Virus record (IMG/VR): IMGVR_UViG_3300042869_000396
Coordinates: 1-64,000 of that record
Direction: 5' to 3' (one strand)
DNA length: 64,000 bases
DNA from: a virus
Of this stretch, positions 20,566 to 29,390 are shown one piece after another; positions within the stretch are counted from its first letter, which is position 1, and each line of letters opens with the position of its first letter. A program made the translations under genes and the position numbers. The notes below the pieces were generated by a model. That model did no database searches. It saw only the letters and a list, made by a program, of their open reading frames with translations, and was not told the DNA's origin.

Positions 20566-22221
20566 TTATTGTCCCTGTGTCACAGTAATTTTAGCACAAC
20601 CGCCTACAGTGGTGCAGTTGTGAGTGATTGAATAGTAGTTTTGAGTACTGCCACTTTGTGTTAGACTTAGATCAGTAGGTGTACCGCTTAGATTAACTTT
20701 GGCCATATGACTGGCGCTGCCTTGTTGCAGTACGTCGACATTCTTATTACCGCCACTTAGTGTGATTTCAGCATAGTGACTGCCGCCGTCTTTTTGTTGT
20801 ACCAGCAAACTATTGTTATTGCCGCTGACATCAGCAAATATTCCTTTAGTACCACCAGTACTGGTCTGTTGTAGATCTACTAAGTTAAAATTACCCACAA
20901 CTCTCAAGTCAACATAATTTGCCTGTGTTGTAGCATTTCCTGTTTGTGCGATATTAATATCATTGCTTAGACCATTGCCGTAATATTCGACATAATTATT
21001 TTTAGTCCCGCTTTGATTTACTTCAACTACGTTTTGTGTGCCGATCTGTTCTATGTGTACTTGGCTATCGGCAGTTGTTCTATTAACGAATGTTAAAACT
21101 TTAGCCGTGTTTGTTGTGTTAGCATTAAATGCGGCTGCTGATCCACCGCAACATAACGTATTTGCGGCGGCGGTTGTTGGATCAACAATAGTATTGCTAG
21201 TTGCTGTACTTGTGGTTGTACTATTAGCATCATAGAAATAGGTAATCTCTGCAATTTGTACGCTATTACCAGCATTGTTTTTAATAGAAGGGAATATCAT
21301 AAAATAATAAACATAGGCCGTAGAGTTAGTTACTGCGATATCGCTACTAACACTAAATCTATTATCGGACAAAGATAGTGCGCCTTGTTGAATTAATGTC
21401 CATGTTGATCCGTCATTTGATCCGTAGAGTTTATAACTTGTTGGATCTCGCTCTACAGCATCATTAGCTGTAGTTAATTTAAAACTAGTAACAACTCGCC
21501 CAGCATTTAATTGGATAGTAACTCCAGCATTTTGTTTATCGAAGTTTAAGTACTTGGTATAGGGATTGTTATCAAACGCATTAGTAGGACCTTCATTGCT
21601 TGGACTATTATTGCTAGTTGGTATTGCTCTGGTAACATACACACCAGAACTGTTATTGTAAATTGCGGTAGGCGCAGGTGGCGGCGGCGCCGCATTACTA
21701 GGAGTAGATGTAGCAGTCTGCCCTGAACTTAACGGTACTGTAGAATACGTGGCGTTAGCGTATGTATCGGCCTGTTGTATAGTCGGATTAAGTGCGCCAG
21801 TCCACGATACTCCGCTGGTAGTTGACATACCCGAGCTGCCACTGAATAGCTGTCCTGTATTGTTGTCATTGCCTACAAAGAAGAAATAATCTGGACCCAT
21901 GTTGACAATTTTACCTGTGCCTATAGTACCAGCTAGTGTGCCGTTGCTGTTGTAAACTTTGCCTTCGTAGGGATAGCTGGCATTCCCTGTCAACCCAAAT
22001 TGTACATACTGTCCTGACTGCCAACTCCAAGTTCCATTGAACCATGGTATTTTGTACATAGTACCAGGTTGCTTACTGTAAATTTGGCAGGTTGTTGTAT
22101 TCAAACAGGCACTGACATTCCATTGGCTGTCTGCAATTTGGTATCGTCCAAACTTTATATCTGTTAGGGCGCCAAATGCGTTAGAGCAGAATAATAACAA
22201 TAAAAAAATTATTCGTTTCAT
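20566..22221 (-). CDS. secreted protein with F5/8C-like domain and curlin repeats
   Basis: This 551-residue protein has a signal peptide (MKRIIFLLLLFCSN). A beta-rich N-terminal region follows, then a discoidin (F5/8 type C)-like domain at about 210-330 (NAFDNNPYTKYLNF, SYKLYGSNDGSTWTL). The C-terminal ~170 residues carry curlin-like repeats (HIEQIGTQNVVEVNQSG, INIAQTGN, VDVLQQG, SLTQSG). Curlin repeats form amyloid; the discoidin part could bind sugars or lipids. With CsgG and CsgF nearby it is a likely export substrate. Its start overlaps the next gene by four bases. Confidence 0.75.
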   Translation of the reverse strand: MKRIIFLLLLFCSNAFGALTDIKFGRYQIADSQWNVSACLNTTTCQIYSKQPGTMYKIPWFNGTWSWQSGQYVQFGLTGNASYPYEGKVYNSNGTLAGTIGTGKIVNMGPDYFFFVGNDNNTGQLFSGSSGMSTTSGVSWTGALNPTIQQADTYANATYSTVPLSSGQTATSTPSNAAPPPPAPTAIYNNSSGVYVTRAIPTSNNSPSNEGPTNAFDNNPYTKYLNFDKQNAGVTIQLNAGRVVTSFKLTTANDAVERDPTSYKLYGSNDGSTWTLIQQGALSLSDNRFSVSSDIAVTNSTAYVYYFMIFPSIKNNAGNSVQIAEITYFYDANSTTTSTATSNTIVDPTTAAANTLCCGGSAAAFNANTTNTAKVLTFVNRTTADSQVHIEQIGTQNVVEVNQSGTKNNYVEYYGNGLSNDINIAQTGNATTQANYVDLRVVGNFNLVDLQQTSTGGTKGIFADVSGNNNSLLVQQKDGGSHYAEITLSGGNKNVDVLQQGSASHMAKVNLSGTPTDLSLTQSGSTQNYYSITHNCTTVGGCAKITVTQGQ

Positions 22222-23312
22222 GGACGTCTTAACACTCCAGTCTTTTGTACAATGTTTACTACATTACCGCCTGGATCTCCGCTACCAACAAACGTAAACG
22301 CATATTGATCATTGTGGCTTATAGACACAAATGTGTTTGAATCATAGCCTGTGGTTTTAACTTCAGCATAATGATCTGTATTACTTCTATAGGCTGTACC
22401 TTTGCCTTTACTTTGTATATCAGGAGAGTCGTTCTTTTCCCATGCCACGCAAACAGTAGTACTTGGATTACATCCTTTCTTACCATCAGAAAATGTATCT
22501 GGCAATAGTACAGGGTCGCTTTTTTCGTTGGCTTTTTCAACACGCATAGCTATTTGTCGTTGGGCGTCTGCCTCGAGTTCTTCTAATTCAGTATCACGTT
22601 TTGATCTGCCGGCATCTTTAATTGCCTGCAAGACTTCTTGAGGCTTAACAATGATTAAGTTATTACCTATCTTGCCTTCAACGGTATTGACAATAACTGG
22701 GGAAGTTGGCATCATTGAAGCACTGGTGACATAGGTAGCTTCGAATGCCTTGTCTAAGGTCACTGATCCAATGCCTGTAGTCACTGTGATACTGCCAACC
22801 TTACATCGTTGTTCATCTAGTTCAAATTGTTTAACGTCTTTTTCGTCTTTACAACTAGGAACCAGCATGATAAGACTTTGCCCAGTTTCATCCACAGTCA
22901 TAGTGAAATCAGTGCCACGCACTGCTACTGTAGCTGTTGGAGTTTTGATGTTTACCTGTTGCGGATTATTTTTAGCAATTTGTCCGCTAGCGTATCGGAC
23001 AGTGCCCATACCAACTTTGAGCGCGAGCTTGCCTGCATCTGATTTCTTAGGATCGAAAACAAAATCGTCGATAAGCAATCTGCTGTTTTCTGTAACTTTG
23101 ACTTTGGTATCATCTTTGAATGTTATATTACTTACACAAGCACCGGTTGTATAAGTGTCCATGCTTTCAATTTCAGCACCCTTAACTCCTGACATCTTTT
23201 TCTTATTGCGTTCAACTTCACAGGCTGTGCCTTTGTTTTCTGAAACCGTGCCAATGCCAGCCCAAGAAGGGCTGGCCACTGTTAGCAGTAGGGCTAACAA
23301 CAAGACACGCAT
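22218..23312 (-). CDS. FecR-domain secreted protein
   Basis: This 364-residue protein has a signal peptide ending in SWA. A FecR domain follows: FKDDTKVKVTENSRLLIDDF at about 64-83, then MGTVRYASGQIA and TPTATVAVRGTDFTM, the classic FecR end. The C-terminal part has two Cys and an acidic helix (LEELEADAQRQIAMR). FecR domains act as periplasmic sensors or scaffolds. In bacteria FecR-domain proteins occur next to CsgG/curli clusters. Translation overlaps that of the curlin gene downstream. Confidence 0.8.
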   Translation of the reverse strand: MRVLLLALLLTVASPSWAGIGTVSENKGTACEVERNKKKMSGVKGAEIESMDTYTTGACVSNITFKDDTKVKVTENSRLLIDDFVFDPKKSDAGKLALKVGMGTVRYASGQIAKNNPQQVNIKTPTATVAVRGTDFTMTVDETGQSLIMLVPSCKDEKDVKQFELDEQRCKVGSITVTTGIGSVTLDKAFEATYVTSASMMPTSPVIVNTVEGKIGNNLIIVKPQEVLQAIKDAGRSKRDTELEELEADAQRQIAMRVEKANEKSDPVLLPDTFSDGKKGCNPSTTVCVAWEKNDSPDIQSKGKGTAYRSNTDHYAEVKTTGYDSNTFVSISHNDQYAFTFVGSGDPGGNVVNIVQKTGVLRRP

Positions 23313-23314
23313 AA

Positions 23315-24130
23315 TTATCTCGCAATCGCTGTGGCTGGAGATACAATAGCTGAACTACTTGTACGAACTGTGATAGTGTTGTTGCTACCCTGTGTTTGTA
23401 TATTAACTGTGGTATCGTTGGTGCCTTGTTGCTGTGTGGTGATGCTGTTGTAGTCGCCTGTGGTCATCATAGCAAGAACATGTCCGTTAGCACCCGCTGC
23501 ATCTAATTGCTGGATGTTGAACACGTTAGCGTTTCCATTAGCTACATTTGATACACTACCTCTGCTGCTTAACAAACTACTAGTAACTTGGTTATTATCT
23601 CCATCCAAAACTGTGTTAGTAGTAATATTGCTACCAACTAGATCTTGTAGAATCATATTGTTATTACCGATAATTTGTTCTGTAATAACGTTTTGGCTGT
23701 TTGTAGCGTTGTTGGTATTGCCAATAGTTAATCTAGTTTGATTACCATTGCCTAACATATTAGTAGTGTAGCTGTTATTACTTCCACGAATATTGTATTG
23801 GCTACTGTTAGCATTTCCTGTTTGTGTAATGTCAACTATGTTTGTGCTTCCGGTAATAGTTCCATAGTTAGTAGCACTCGGTGCGTCTGGAGTCAGTGTA
23901 GTAATACCTGTTCCTGCTACTGTCGTTGCTACAGTTGTAGTAACGCCGCCAACATTGTTAGTCCCGCCAACTTGTTCAATTGTGATAGTATTGCTACTAC
24001 CCACTTGTTCGATATAAACCTTGTTAGGACCTGTTGCTGTCTGAGCACCACTTATGGTGGCAAAGCTCATCAGCATCACTGTGAGTAATTTTCTCGACAA
24101 CCCACAACCGCCTGTCATTGTTTGTTTCAT
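23315..24130 (-). CDS. curlin-repeat (CsgA/CsgB-like) protein
   Basis: This 271-residue protein has a signal peptide. Repeated units of about 20 residues follow: YIEQVGSSNTITIEQVGGTNN, VDITQTGNANSSQYNIRGSNN, VFNIQQLDAAG, TTQQQGTNDTTVNIQTQGSNN. These match the S/T-x5-Q-x-G-x4-N-x5-Q pattern of curli subunits. Asn, Gln, Gly and Thr dominate. It is the probable main amyloid subunit exported by CsgG. Its upstream region (24131-24324) has three tandem near-palindromic repeats. Confidence 0.82.
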   Translation of the reverse strand: MKQTMTGGCGLSRKLLTVMLMSFATISGAQTATGPNKVYIEQVGSSNTITIEQVGGTNNVGGVTTTVATTVAGTGITTLTPDAPSATNYGTITGSTNIVDITQTGNANSSQYNIRGSNNSYTTNMLGNGNQTRLTIGNTNNATNSQNVITEQIIGNNNMILQDLVGSNITTNTVLDGDNNQVTSSLLSSRGSVSNVANGNANVFNIQQLDAAGANGHVLAMMTTGDYNSITTQQQGTNDTTVNIQTQGSNNTITVRTSSSAIVSPATAIAR

Positions 24131-24269
24131 TTTTTTAAAATGTCAGTTTATTGTTTGCTGACAAGTTCCTGGTCATTGACCTATAATTATACCACTTCTC
24201 TAATCTACTCCTCTCCGTAGACTTACTTCTTGTAATTTTATTTAATCTCTGTACTCTAGAAATTAAATG

Positions 24270-24320
24270 CCGCTGTTAAAATTTCAACATGTTAAAATTT
24301 CAACATGTTAAAATTCCAAC
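24270..24320 (-). repeat. three tandem 17-base repeats upstream of curlin gene
   Basis: GTTAAAATTTCAACAT is repeated twice exactly and once with a change. Each unit is near palindromic (TGTT...AACA), as expected for protein-binding operators. The rest of 24131-24324 is gene-free and holds a TATAAT box at about 24184-24189 without a clear -35. Confidence 0.7.
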
Positions 24321-24324
24321 ACCA

Positions 24325-25560
24325 TTAAGGTTTGTTAACCAGTACATCCTTATTAACAAATCCTTTTCGTTTTTGTGAGTCACTGACTGCTACCCAATCA
24401 CCCTCTTGTCCTATAATTGTAACTAAAGCACCTTTCTTAAACTGCCAAGTTTTTTGACTTGTTAGGTCGGGCTCTTTATAAATGTAAGAAGCTTCCTTTA
24501 AAATCATCTCACCTGAAAGTTTTTCAACCGGTACAACTTCTTTCTTTATTTCTGCGGGGGCACTGGATACGGCTTCGGTTTTGGTTTCGGGTTTGGCTTG
24601 TGATTGAACCACGACATCTTTCTTCTCCTCTACTACTGGTACTGATATTACTACTGGTGCAGGTATTACTACTGGTGCAGGTATTACTACTGGTGCAGGT
24701 ATCGCCGGAATAACGGCAACCGGAGAACTTACTTTATTGCTTTTAAATGCCCAGTGTCCTTTACGAGCACCTTCATTAATAGTTTGAATCACTGCTGCCT
24801 GTACAGCTACGTCGATTGCCTTGTTGATACTTTCATTTATGCTGCCGCCGATCTCACCCTCTAATGCATTTGCATTTGCACCTAAAGTTGTGCCATCTCC
24901 AACAAATCGCAATAATGTCACTTTGTCCATATAACTTAACACTGTTTTAGTTACTGTCACAGTTGTTAAAATTTCGCCTGTAGACACGCTCACTGTTCTT
25001 AAGGTAACTGTCACAGTGTCTGATTGGTATTGTGTGCTTGCCCCAATACCAAACAGTCTTACTCCACTACCGCCTGTTAGTGTATTGCTATCGTAGCCAA
25101 CAATGCCACCTTCCATGATGATCCCGGCAAACATCATTGGGGGCAACATCTTGGCATCACGGCCTTGGTATTGCTCACGCATTTGACGAATCATTTGACG
25201 TTCTTTGATCAAGTTCTCTAGGCCAACACGTTCTAGTACTGTGAACCAGCGTTGATCACCTACATCCTGTAGGGCCTTGATTAGATAGTTTTCAGCACCT
25301 TGTGTAACAGCTGAACTTAATGACGCAATCAGTGGCTGGCTTTTACGTTGCCCTGTTAGATCTCTAAATCCATACACTGCCACTGTTAACGGTCCGCCTT
25401 CTGGTGGTTGTAATTTATTAGAGTCTTTCTTTAGAAATTTACTAGACTCGACTTTCGGTTCGTCAAACTGGTTTCCAGTTATTTTTTCTTTGATAGCCGA
25501 ACTTGATGCGCACCCACTCAATACTGCTACAACGGCCAGGGATAATAGTGTTTGTTTCAT
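24325..25560 (-). CDS. csgG: CsgG-family curli export lipoprotein with SH3-like tail
   Basis: This 411-residue protein has a lipoprotein signal with Cys17 (LSGC). The CsgG domain covers about 55-270: VAVYGFRDLTGQRK, RWFTVLERVGLENLIKERQMIR, GIIMEGGIVGYDSNT and VTVTLRTVSVSTGEIL. CsgG forms a nonameric outer-membrane pore for curli subunits. Beyond the usual length (~260) there is a linker with PAPVVI repeated, a Lys/Glu/Pro region, and a C-terminal SH3-like domain (YIYKEPDLTSQKTWQFKKG...WVAVSDS...GFVNKDVL). That tail could bind peptidoglycan. It is followed upstream by csgF. Confidence 0.9.
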   Translation of the reverse strand: MKQTLLSLAVVAVLSGCASSSAIKEKITGNQFDEPKVESSKFLKKDSNKLQPPEGGPLTVAVYGFRDLTGQRKSQPLIASLSSAVTQGAENYLIKALQDVGDQRWFTVLERVGLENLIKERQMIRQMREQYQGRDAKMLPPMMFAGIIMEGGIVGYDSNTLTGGSGVRLFGIGASTQYQSDTVTVTLRTVSVSTGEILTTVTVTKTVLSYMDKVTLLRFVGDGTTLGANANALEGEIGGSINESINKAIDVAVQAAVIQTINEGARKGHWAFKSNKVSSPVAVIPAIPAPVVIPAPVVIPAPVVISVPVVEEKKDVVVQSQAKPETKTEAVSSAPAEIKKEVVPVEKLSGEMILKEASYIYKEPDLTSQKTWQFKKGALVTIIGQEGDWVAVSDSQKRKGFVNKDVLVNKP

Positions 25561-25563
25561 GTA

Positions 25564-26046
25564 TTATCCTCCAAATCCAAATGTGCCACTTGGCACCTTC
25601 ATTTCTGTAAATTGTCTTGGATCTAATACATTTTCAATTCTAACAATAATAAATGTACCTTCTACTTTCCAGGTGATGTTATTACCGGCAACTTCCATTT
25701 GTCCGCAATTACCTGCACTGTTAGCAGTACACACTGGAACACCGTTAACACCAAACAAACTATCTGTAATCTGCTTGGCCAACTGTGAATAGATACGACT
25801 TTCTAAGTTTGCTTGAAACTTAGCCTGCGGAGTGTTTAATGCATCACTCTCTGCCTTTGCTTTAAGAGCATCAGCTGCTGCTTTATTTTTGTCTCTGGCC
25901 TGTGTCTCTAATTGATAGAGTGTTAGAACGTGAGAACTATATCCAATCCCTGAAAAGGATGGACTATTAAAATTGTGTTGTAATTCTGCACCATTGACTA
26001 CTGATGCTGTAGCCATTAATATGGTGGCTATTATAAACTTAACCAT
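25564..26046 (-). CDS. csgF: CsgF-like curli assembly protein
   Basis: This 160-residue protein has a signal peptide ending at VNGA. The mature N-terminus ELQHNFNSPSFSG matches the CsgF start that plugs into the CsgG pore (xxFxNPxFGG). The C-terminal half has a beta pattern (NITWKVEGTFIIVRIENVLDP) as in CsgF. It is the first gene of the curli block; the GGGAGCGAATCG leader lies before its ATG. CsgE is not seen in the window. Confidence 0.82.
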   Translation of the reverse strand: MVKFIIATILMATASVVNGAELQHNFNSPSFSGIGYSSHVLTLYQLETQARDKNKAAADALKAKAESDALNTPQAKFQANLESRIYSQLAKQITDSLFGVNGVPVCTANSAGNCGQMEVAGNNITWKVEGTFIIVRIENVLDPRQFTEMKVPSGTFGFGG

Positions 26047-26117
26047 CGATTCGCTCCCGGTTATACTTGTTATGTATATTTAGAGCAAAAACCGATTATA
26101 TTAAAATACTAGTTTAC

Positions 26118-27542
26118 TTAGGGGATTTTAAAACTAATTTTGCCAACTGGTCTACGAGTAGACATGTAGTTGTTGCCAGCGACCACTTTGATAATGCCGT
26201 CGAACACTGGCGGATAAATGACCTGGAAAGAGTTAAAGAATGCGCCACCACTACCTTTGGCAATTCTAGATTTTACCTGGATCATTGTTGATCTCTCAAG
26301 TACGGCTTTAAAGAAATCGCTCATACCTGGCATCTTGTTCAAATGATCTGCTACTAGTTCAGCGATACCTGCCAATGCGTGATATCCCATATCATATGCA
26401 GGGTCTTCAAACTTTGCACCTTTTCTTTTAAATGCCGACTGTACTCCGGGAGTAGTTGCCCACGGTAGTTGCGGATTATATTTAATTGCCTGGCCTAAAT
26501 TCTGTTGGACATTGGCCGCATCAGTACTGTCAATAAAGCCAAATTTTACTGCTAATTCTAATGGACCTGTAATTGCAGAGTTAGATGCAATTACGTTAAT
26601 AATTTTTAAAATCTCTTGATAGTTGGGCTTGTCTGTGACTTCTGAAAAACGTTCTGGATTTTCTTGAATATCTTTTAATAGCCCTGTGACTGCGGCAGCA
26701 GCACCACCTTTTTTATCTTTGCTACTTACTTTTAAAGAAGTAGTTTTGTTCAGTCTTAGATAACTGTCGTATAATAAATTTGATCCACCGCCTGGAAACA
26801 GTACAGATTTAATACCGTTCCAAGTTAGCCCAATAGGAGTTAATAATGCTGCTTCAGCTTCTCTATAACTACCGGTGACAAAATTACCGGTGACTAGTGC
26901 AATTGGTGCTGCACTTTCACCAAGATCAACTTCATAGGTTGTCATATATTGATCAGCACCCGGAACTGGAGTTGTTGAGTTGGTTAGTACATTTGTCAAC
27001 AGTTGACTAATCTGTTGATTAATCTCTGGAGATAGATCTTCTTTTTGTTTAATCTGCTTAGGCAGTGTTGCAACAGGAATATCAATGTCTGTAGCAAACA
27101 ACTTGTTGGGTTTAATATCAAACTGCGCACGTTCTGCAATTTTATTATCAGTTTGTGTGTAGCCAGTATCTCTTCCAAAATCTGCATTTGTCCATGCAAT
27201 TGGAAATGCTCCGGCTTTTTTTGTATTAGTAAATTTAACGAACGCAATTGATTTCTTGTTTTCGTCTTCCCATAGGGTAATTAATGCTGCTCCGGATTTT
27301 CCCTGCACTTTACTGTAATAATATACTGTGGGATTGCCCAGTGCTGCAAGAGCATCTTTTAAACCTTGTTCGAGATCAGTTTGAACTTCATATCTCAATT
27401 CAGTTTCAGGAATAACTGTTGTGCTAACTAGGTTAATTTTTTTACCATCTTTAGCAAACGTGATAGTTTTGCCCTGACTAACCTCTTGGGCACGACGGAT
27501 AATCCCGCCTTCTGATTCTGTAATTATTTCAAATGCTCTCAT
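26118..27542 (-). CDS. large hypothetical phage protein
   Basis: This 474-residue protein begins MRAFEIITESEGG, a start similar to other phage products here (55907, 51814, 52197). The N-terminal third has beta-rich VYYYSKVQGKSGAALITLWEDENKK segments, the C-terminal third is helical. No domain is recognised; virion or packaged-protein roles are suggested only by the shared N-terminus. CTAAATATTAGCTATG places a late box right at the start. Confidence 0.6.
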   Translation of the reverse strand: MRAFEIITESEGGIIRRAQEVSQGKTITFAKDGKKINLVSTTVIPETELRYEVQTDLEQGLKDALAALGNPTVYYYSKVQGKSGAALITLWEDENKKSIAFVKFTNTKKAGAFPIAWTNADFGRDTGYTQTDNKIAERAQFDIKPNKLFATDIDIPVATLPKQIKQKEDLSPEINQQISQLLTNVLTNSTTPVPGADQYMTTYEVDLGESAAPIALVTGNFVTGSYREAEAALLTPIGLTWNGIKSVLFPGGGSNLLYDSYLRLNKTTSLKVSSKDKKGGAAAAVTGLLKDIQENPERFSEVTDKPNYQEILKIINVIASNSAITGPLELAVKFGFIDSTDAANVQQNLGQAIKYNPQLPWATTPGVQSAFKRKGAKFEDPAYDMGYHALAGIAELVADHLNKMPGMSDFFKAVLERSTMIQVKSRIAKGSGGAFFNSFQVIYPPVFDGIIKVVAGNNYMSTRRPVGKISFKIP

Positions 27543-27551
27543 AGCTAATAT

Positions 27552-28244
27552 TTAGCTGATTTCAGGGAACAGGCATTCTTGAATAAAATGTTTAACGTCC
27601 TCTTCTGAAAGCCCTAAACTAACCATTACACGTGGTGTATGCGGGTTCTGCTTTTGATTTTCGCAGTAGTAGTTCTGTGCCTCTGTAGTATCGTTAGCTG
27701 TATTATTGGTTTCTGCTACCGTGCTCAAATAGTGCTGTATGCCCTCTTTTGCCATGGCAATAATCTGTGCTAGTTCTTCTTCATCGCTAACGTTCCCAGC
27801 AGCTACCATACTAGGGCTAAAGATACGTTCTGCCCAATCTGGCAGTTTGCGAGTTTTATTCCACTCTAGCTTTTGTGCTTCTTCTGCAAACCAATCCATC
27901 ATAGCATGTTCTTTATCGCCGGCAGCTGAGTAATCATAGAAACACCCGGTGATCTTGTTCTTGCCTGCAATTACATCGAATCCAAAGATCGGTGCAGGAT
28001 TATGTGTATGCGGGAAGATGCAACAGTGCATCATCCAGAGTCCTTTGGTTTCTCTAGCATCCACAACATCAACGTGAGCCCTACGATAACTGCTACTGGT
28101 CCAAACACGATTAACCCAACCAGGGCTGTTGAAGCGATCCATACCCGTTTCATATACTTCCTTTCCGGTTTTGTTGAACTGTTCAATAAACAGCTCTTGC
28201 ACTTCAATGAGTGTTTGCCAGACTTTACTTGTTGATGTTTGCAA
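27552..28244 (-). CDS. ferredoxin-dependent bilin reductase (PcyX/PebS-like)
   Basis: This 230-residue protein matches phage bilin reductases: WTSSSYRRAHVDVVDARETKGLWMMH at about 49-74, PAPIFGFDVIAGKNKITGCFYDYS at about 83-106. These enzymes reduce biliverdin with ferredoxin electrons to phycobilins. It overlaps the heme oxygenase gene by 20 bases, so heme to biliverdin to bilin is a linked pathway. Sequence alone favours the PcyX type known from marine phages, but product (phycoerythrobilin or other) is not certain. The Asp usually found in the active site falls at VVDAR or FYDYS. Confidence 0.85.
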   Translation of the reverse strand: MQTSTSKVWQTLIEVQELFIEQFNKTGKEVYETGMDRFNSPGWVNRVWTSSSYRRAHVDVVDARETKGLWMMHCCIFPHTHNPAPIFGFDVIAGKNKITGCFYDYSAAGDKEHAMMDWFAEEAQKLEWNKTRKLPDWAERIFSPSMVAAGNVSDEEELAQIIAMAKEGIQHYLSTVAETNNTANDTTEAQNYYCENQKQNPHTPRVMVSLGLSEEDVKHFIQECLFPEIS

Positions 28245-28776
28245 TTTCCATCATCTCTTTAAAAAATTGTGTAGCAAAATCAAAACAGACTTTTGCTTCG
28301 TCGGCCATGCTGTCGTCGATTTTTAAACGAACTGCTGCTTTTAGACTATCGGCATCTTCAAATTGATAGTACTTGCCAGCCCCGGGCACCTTTTTGGCAA
28401 TCATTTGTCCGCCAGCTAGATCGCCCATGTGTCGTACATAAAGGTGTGCCATTAGCAATTTAGGATCATCTTTAATTTTCATAATATGATCCATATACTC
28501 TTTTACCACTGCACACATTTTGGGTCTATCTTCTTCGTCTGATCCCCATAATTCCTCAAAGTCAGCTCTAATGGCCTTGGCCCGTAAGATTCCTGGCATG
28601 TCAGACAGCAGTCCATGCGGCATGGCACATACTTCTAACAGCTCATACATAGGAAATTGATTGTAGAGATATGTAGCGTACAGTTTGGGATCTATGGTTC
28701 CTGAAAACAGTATTTTTACAAACTCCTGTCTTTCTGCATTGGTGTGATTGTCTTTGGTTAATTCTCTTAGGCTCAT
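28225..28776 (-). CDS. heme oxygenase
   Basis: This 183-residue protein has the proximal His11 (KDNHTNAER) and the distal-helix signature HLYVRHMGDLAGGQMIAKK at about 111-129. It cleaves heme to biliverdin, Fe and CO using reduced ferredoxin. It is shorter than bacterial HO (~215), as in phage copies. It supplies the bilin reductase, whose start lies inside its last codons. Confidence 0.92.
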   Translation of the reverse strand: MSLRELTKDNHTNAERQEFVKILFSGTIDPKLYATYLYNQFPMYELLEVCAMPHGLLSDMPGILRAKAIRADFEELWGSDEEDRPKMCAVVKEYMDHIMKIKDDPKLLMAHLYVRHMGDLAGGQMIAKKVPGAGKYYQFEDADSLKAAVRLKIDDSMADEAKVCFDFATQFFKEMMEIANINK

Positions 28777-28789
28777 TATGACTCCGTAA

Positions 28790-29050
28790 TTATCTGAAAC
28801 GTAGTATCAGCATCACAAGATCCTGTTCACTGTTGAGCTTGAGAATATAATCGTTGACATTGAATCTTTGATACTGCCAACGTGTTCCCAATGGACCAAA
28901 AGCTGATTCTACAAATCGTATTATACTTAGTTTGCCGGACTTGCCACTGGCTTGAGAACTGGGACGCTGATCTCTAAAATGAACCCAATAACCGAATCTA
29001 CGTGCCCCTGTAAATTGATGTTTGATTAATCGCACATCGTCAAAGGTCAT
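28790..29050 (-). CDS. small paralogue family protein (diverged)
   Basis: This 86-residue, basic protein ends YILKLNSEQDLVMLILRFR, a diverged copy of the ending seen in the 12.7-15.6 kb family. It also has RFGYWVHFRDQRP. It overlaps clpS by four bases. The function is unknown. Confidence 0.6.
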   Translation of the reverse strand: MTFDDVRLIKHQFTGARRFGYWVHFRDQRPSSQASGKSGKLSIIRFVESAFGPLGTRWQYQRFNVNDYILKLNSEQDLVMLILRFR

Positions 29051-29349
29051 TCTTCTTGTTCTAGTGTGATGCGCAATGGAAACCCATTACTTCGAGCCAG
29101 TTGAGTTGATTCTATGCCTTTGGTCTCGGCAATCTCATGAGTGTAGACTCCTGCCACAGCACTGCCAGAATTATGTATTTCCAGAGTGATATCTTTGGCT
29201 GCACTTACACTGTGTTTAAATATGTCAGTTAACAATTCTATCACAAACTCCATAGGAGTCTTTTCATCGTTGAGCACGATTACTTTCCACATTTTAGGTG
29301 GCTGTAAACTTGTTATAATTTTTTCTTCTATTTGAATTTCAGTGGTCAT
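29047..29349 (-). CDS. clpS: ClpS adaptor
   Basis: This 100-residue protein has the ClpS core: WKVIVLNDEKTPMEFVIELLTDIF (ND and the helix that binds the N-terminal degron), then a GVYTHEIAETKG stretch and LRITLEQE end. ClpS delivers N-degron proteins to ClpAP. It complements the phage clpP at 9.3 kb. A 6-bp hairpin (29364-29379) lies before its start in the hsp20-to-clpS gap. Confidence 0.88.
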   Translation of the reverse strand: MTTEIQIEEKIITSLQPPKMWKVIVLNDEKTPMEFVIELLTDIFKHSVSAAKDITLEIHNSGSAVAGVYTHEIAETKGIESTQLARSNGFPLRITLEQEE

Positions 29350-29390
29350 TTTTATTTCTCCAACTGGGGGATTTCTCCCCCATTGATTGA

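Noticed and set aside
22750-23154. 134-codon plus-strand frame
   Set aside because: Antisense to the FecR-domain gene; repeats and low-complexity coding explain the open frame.
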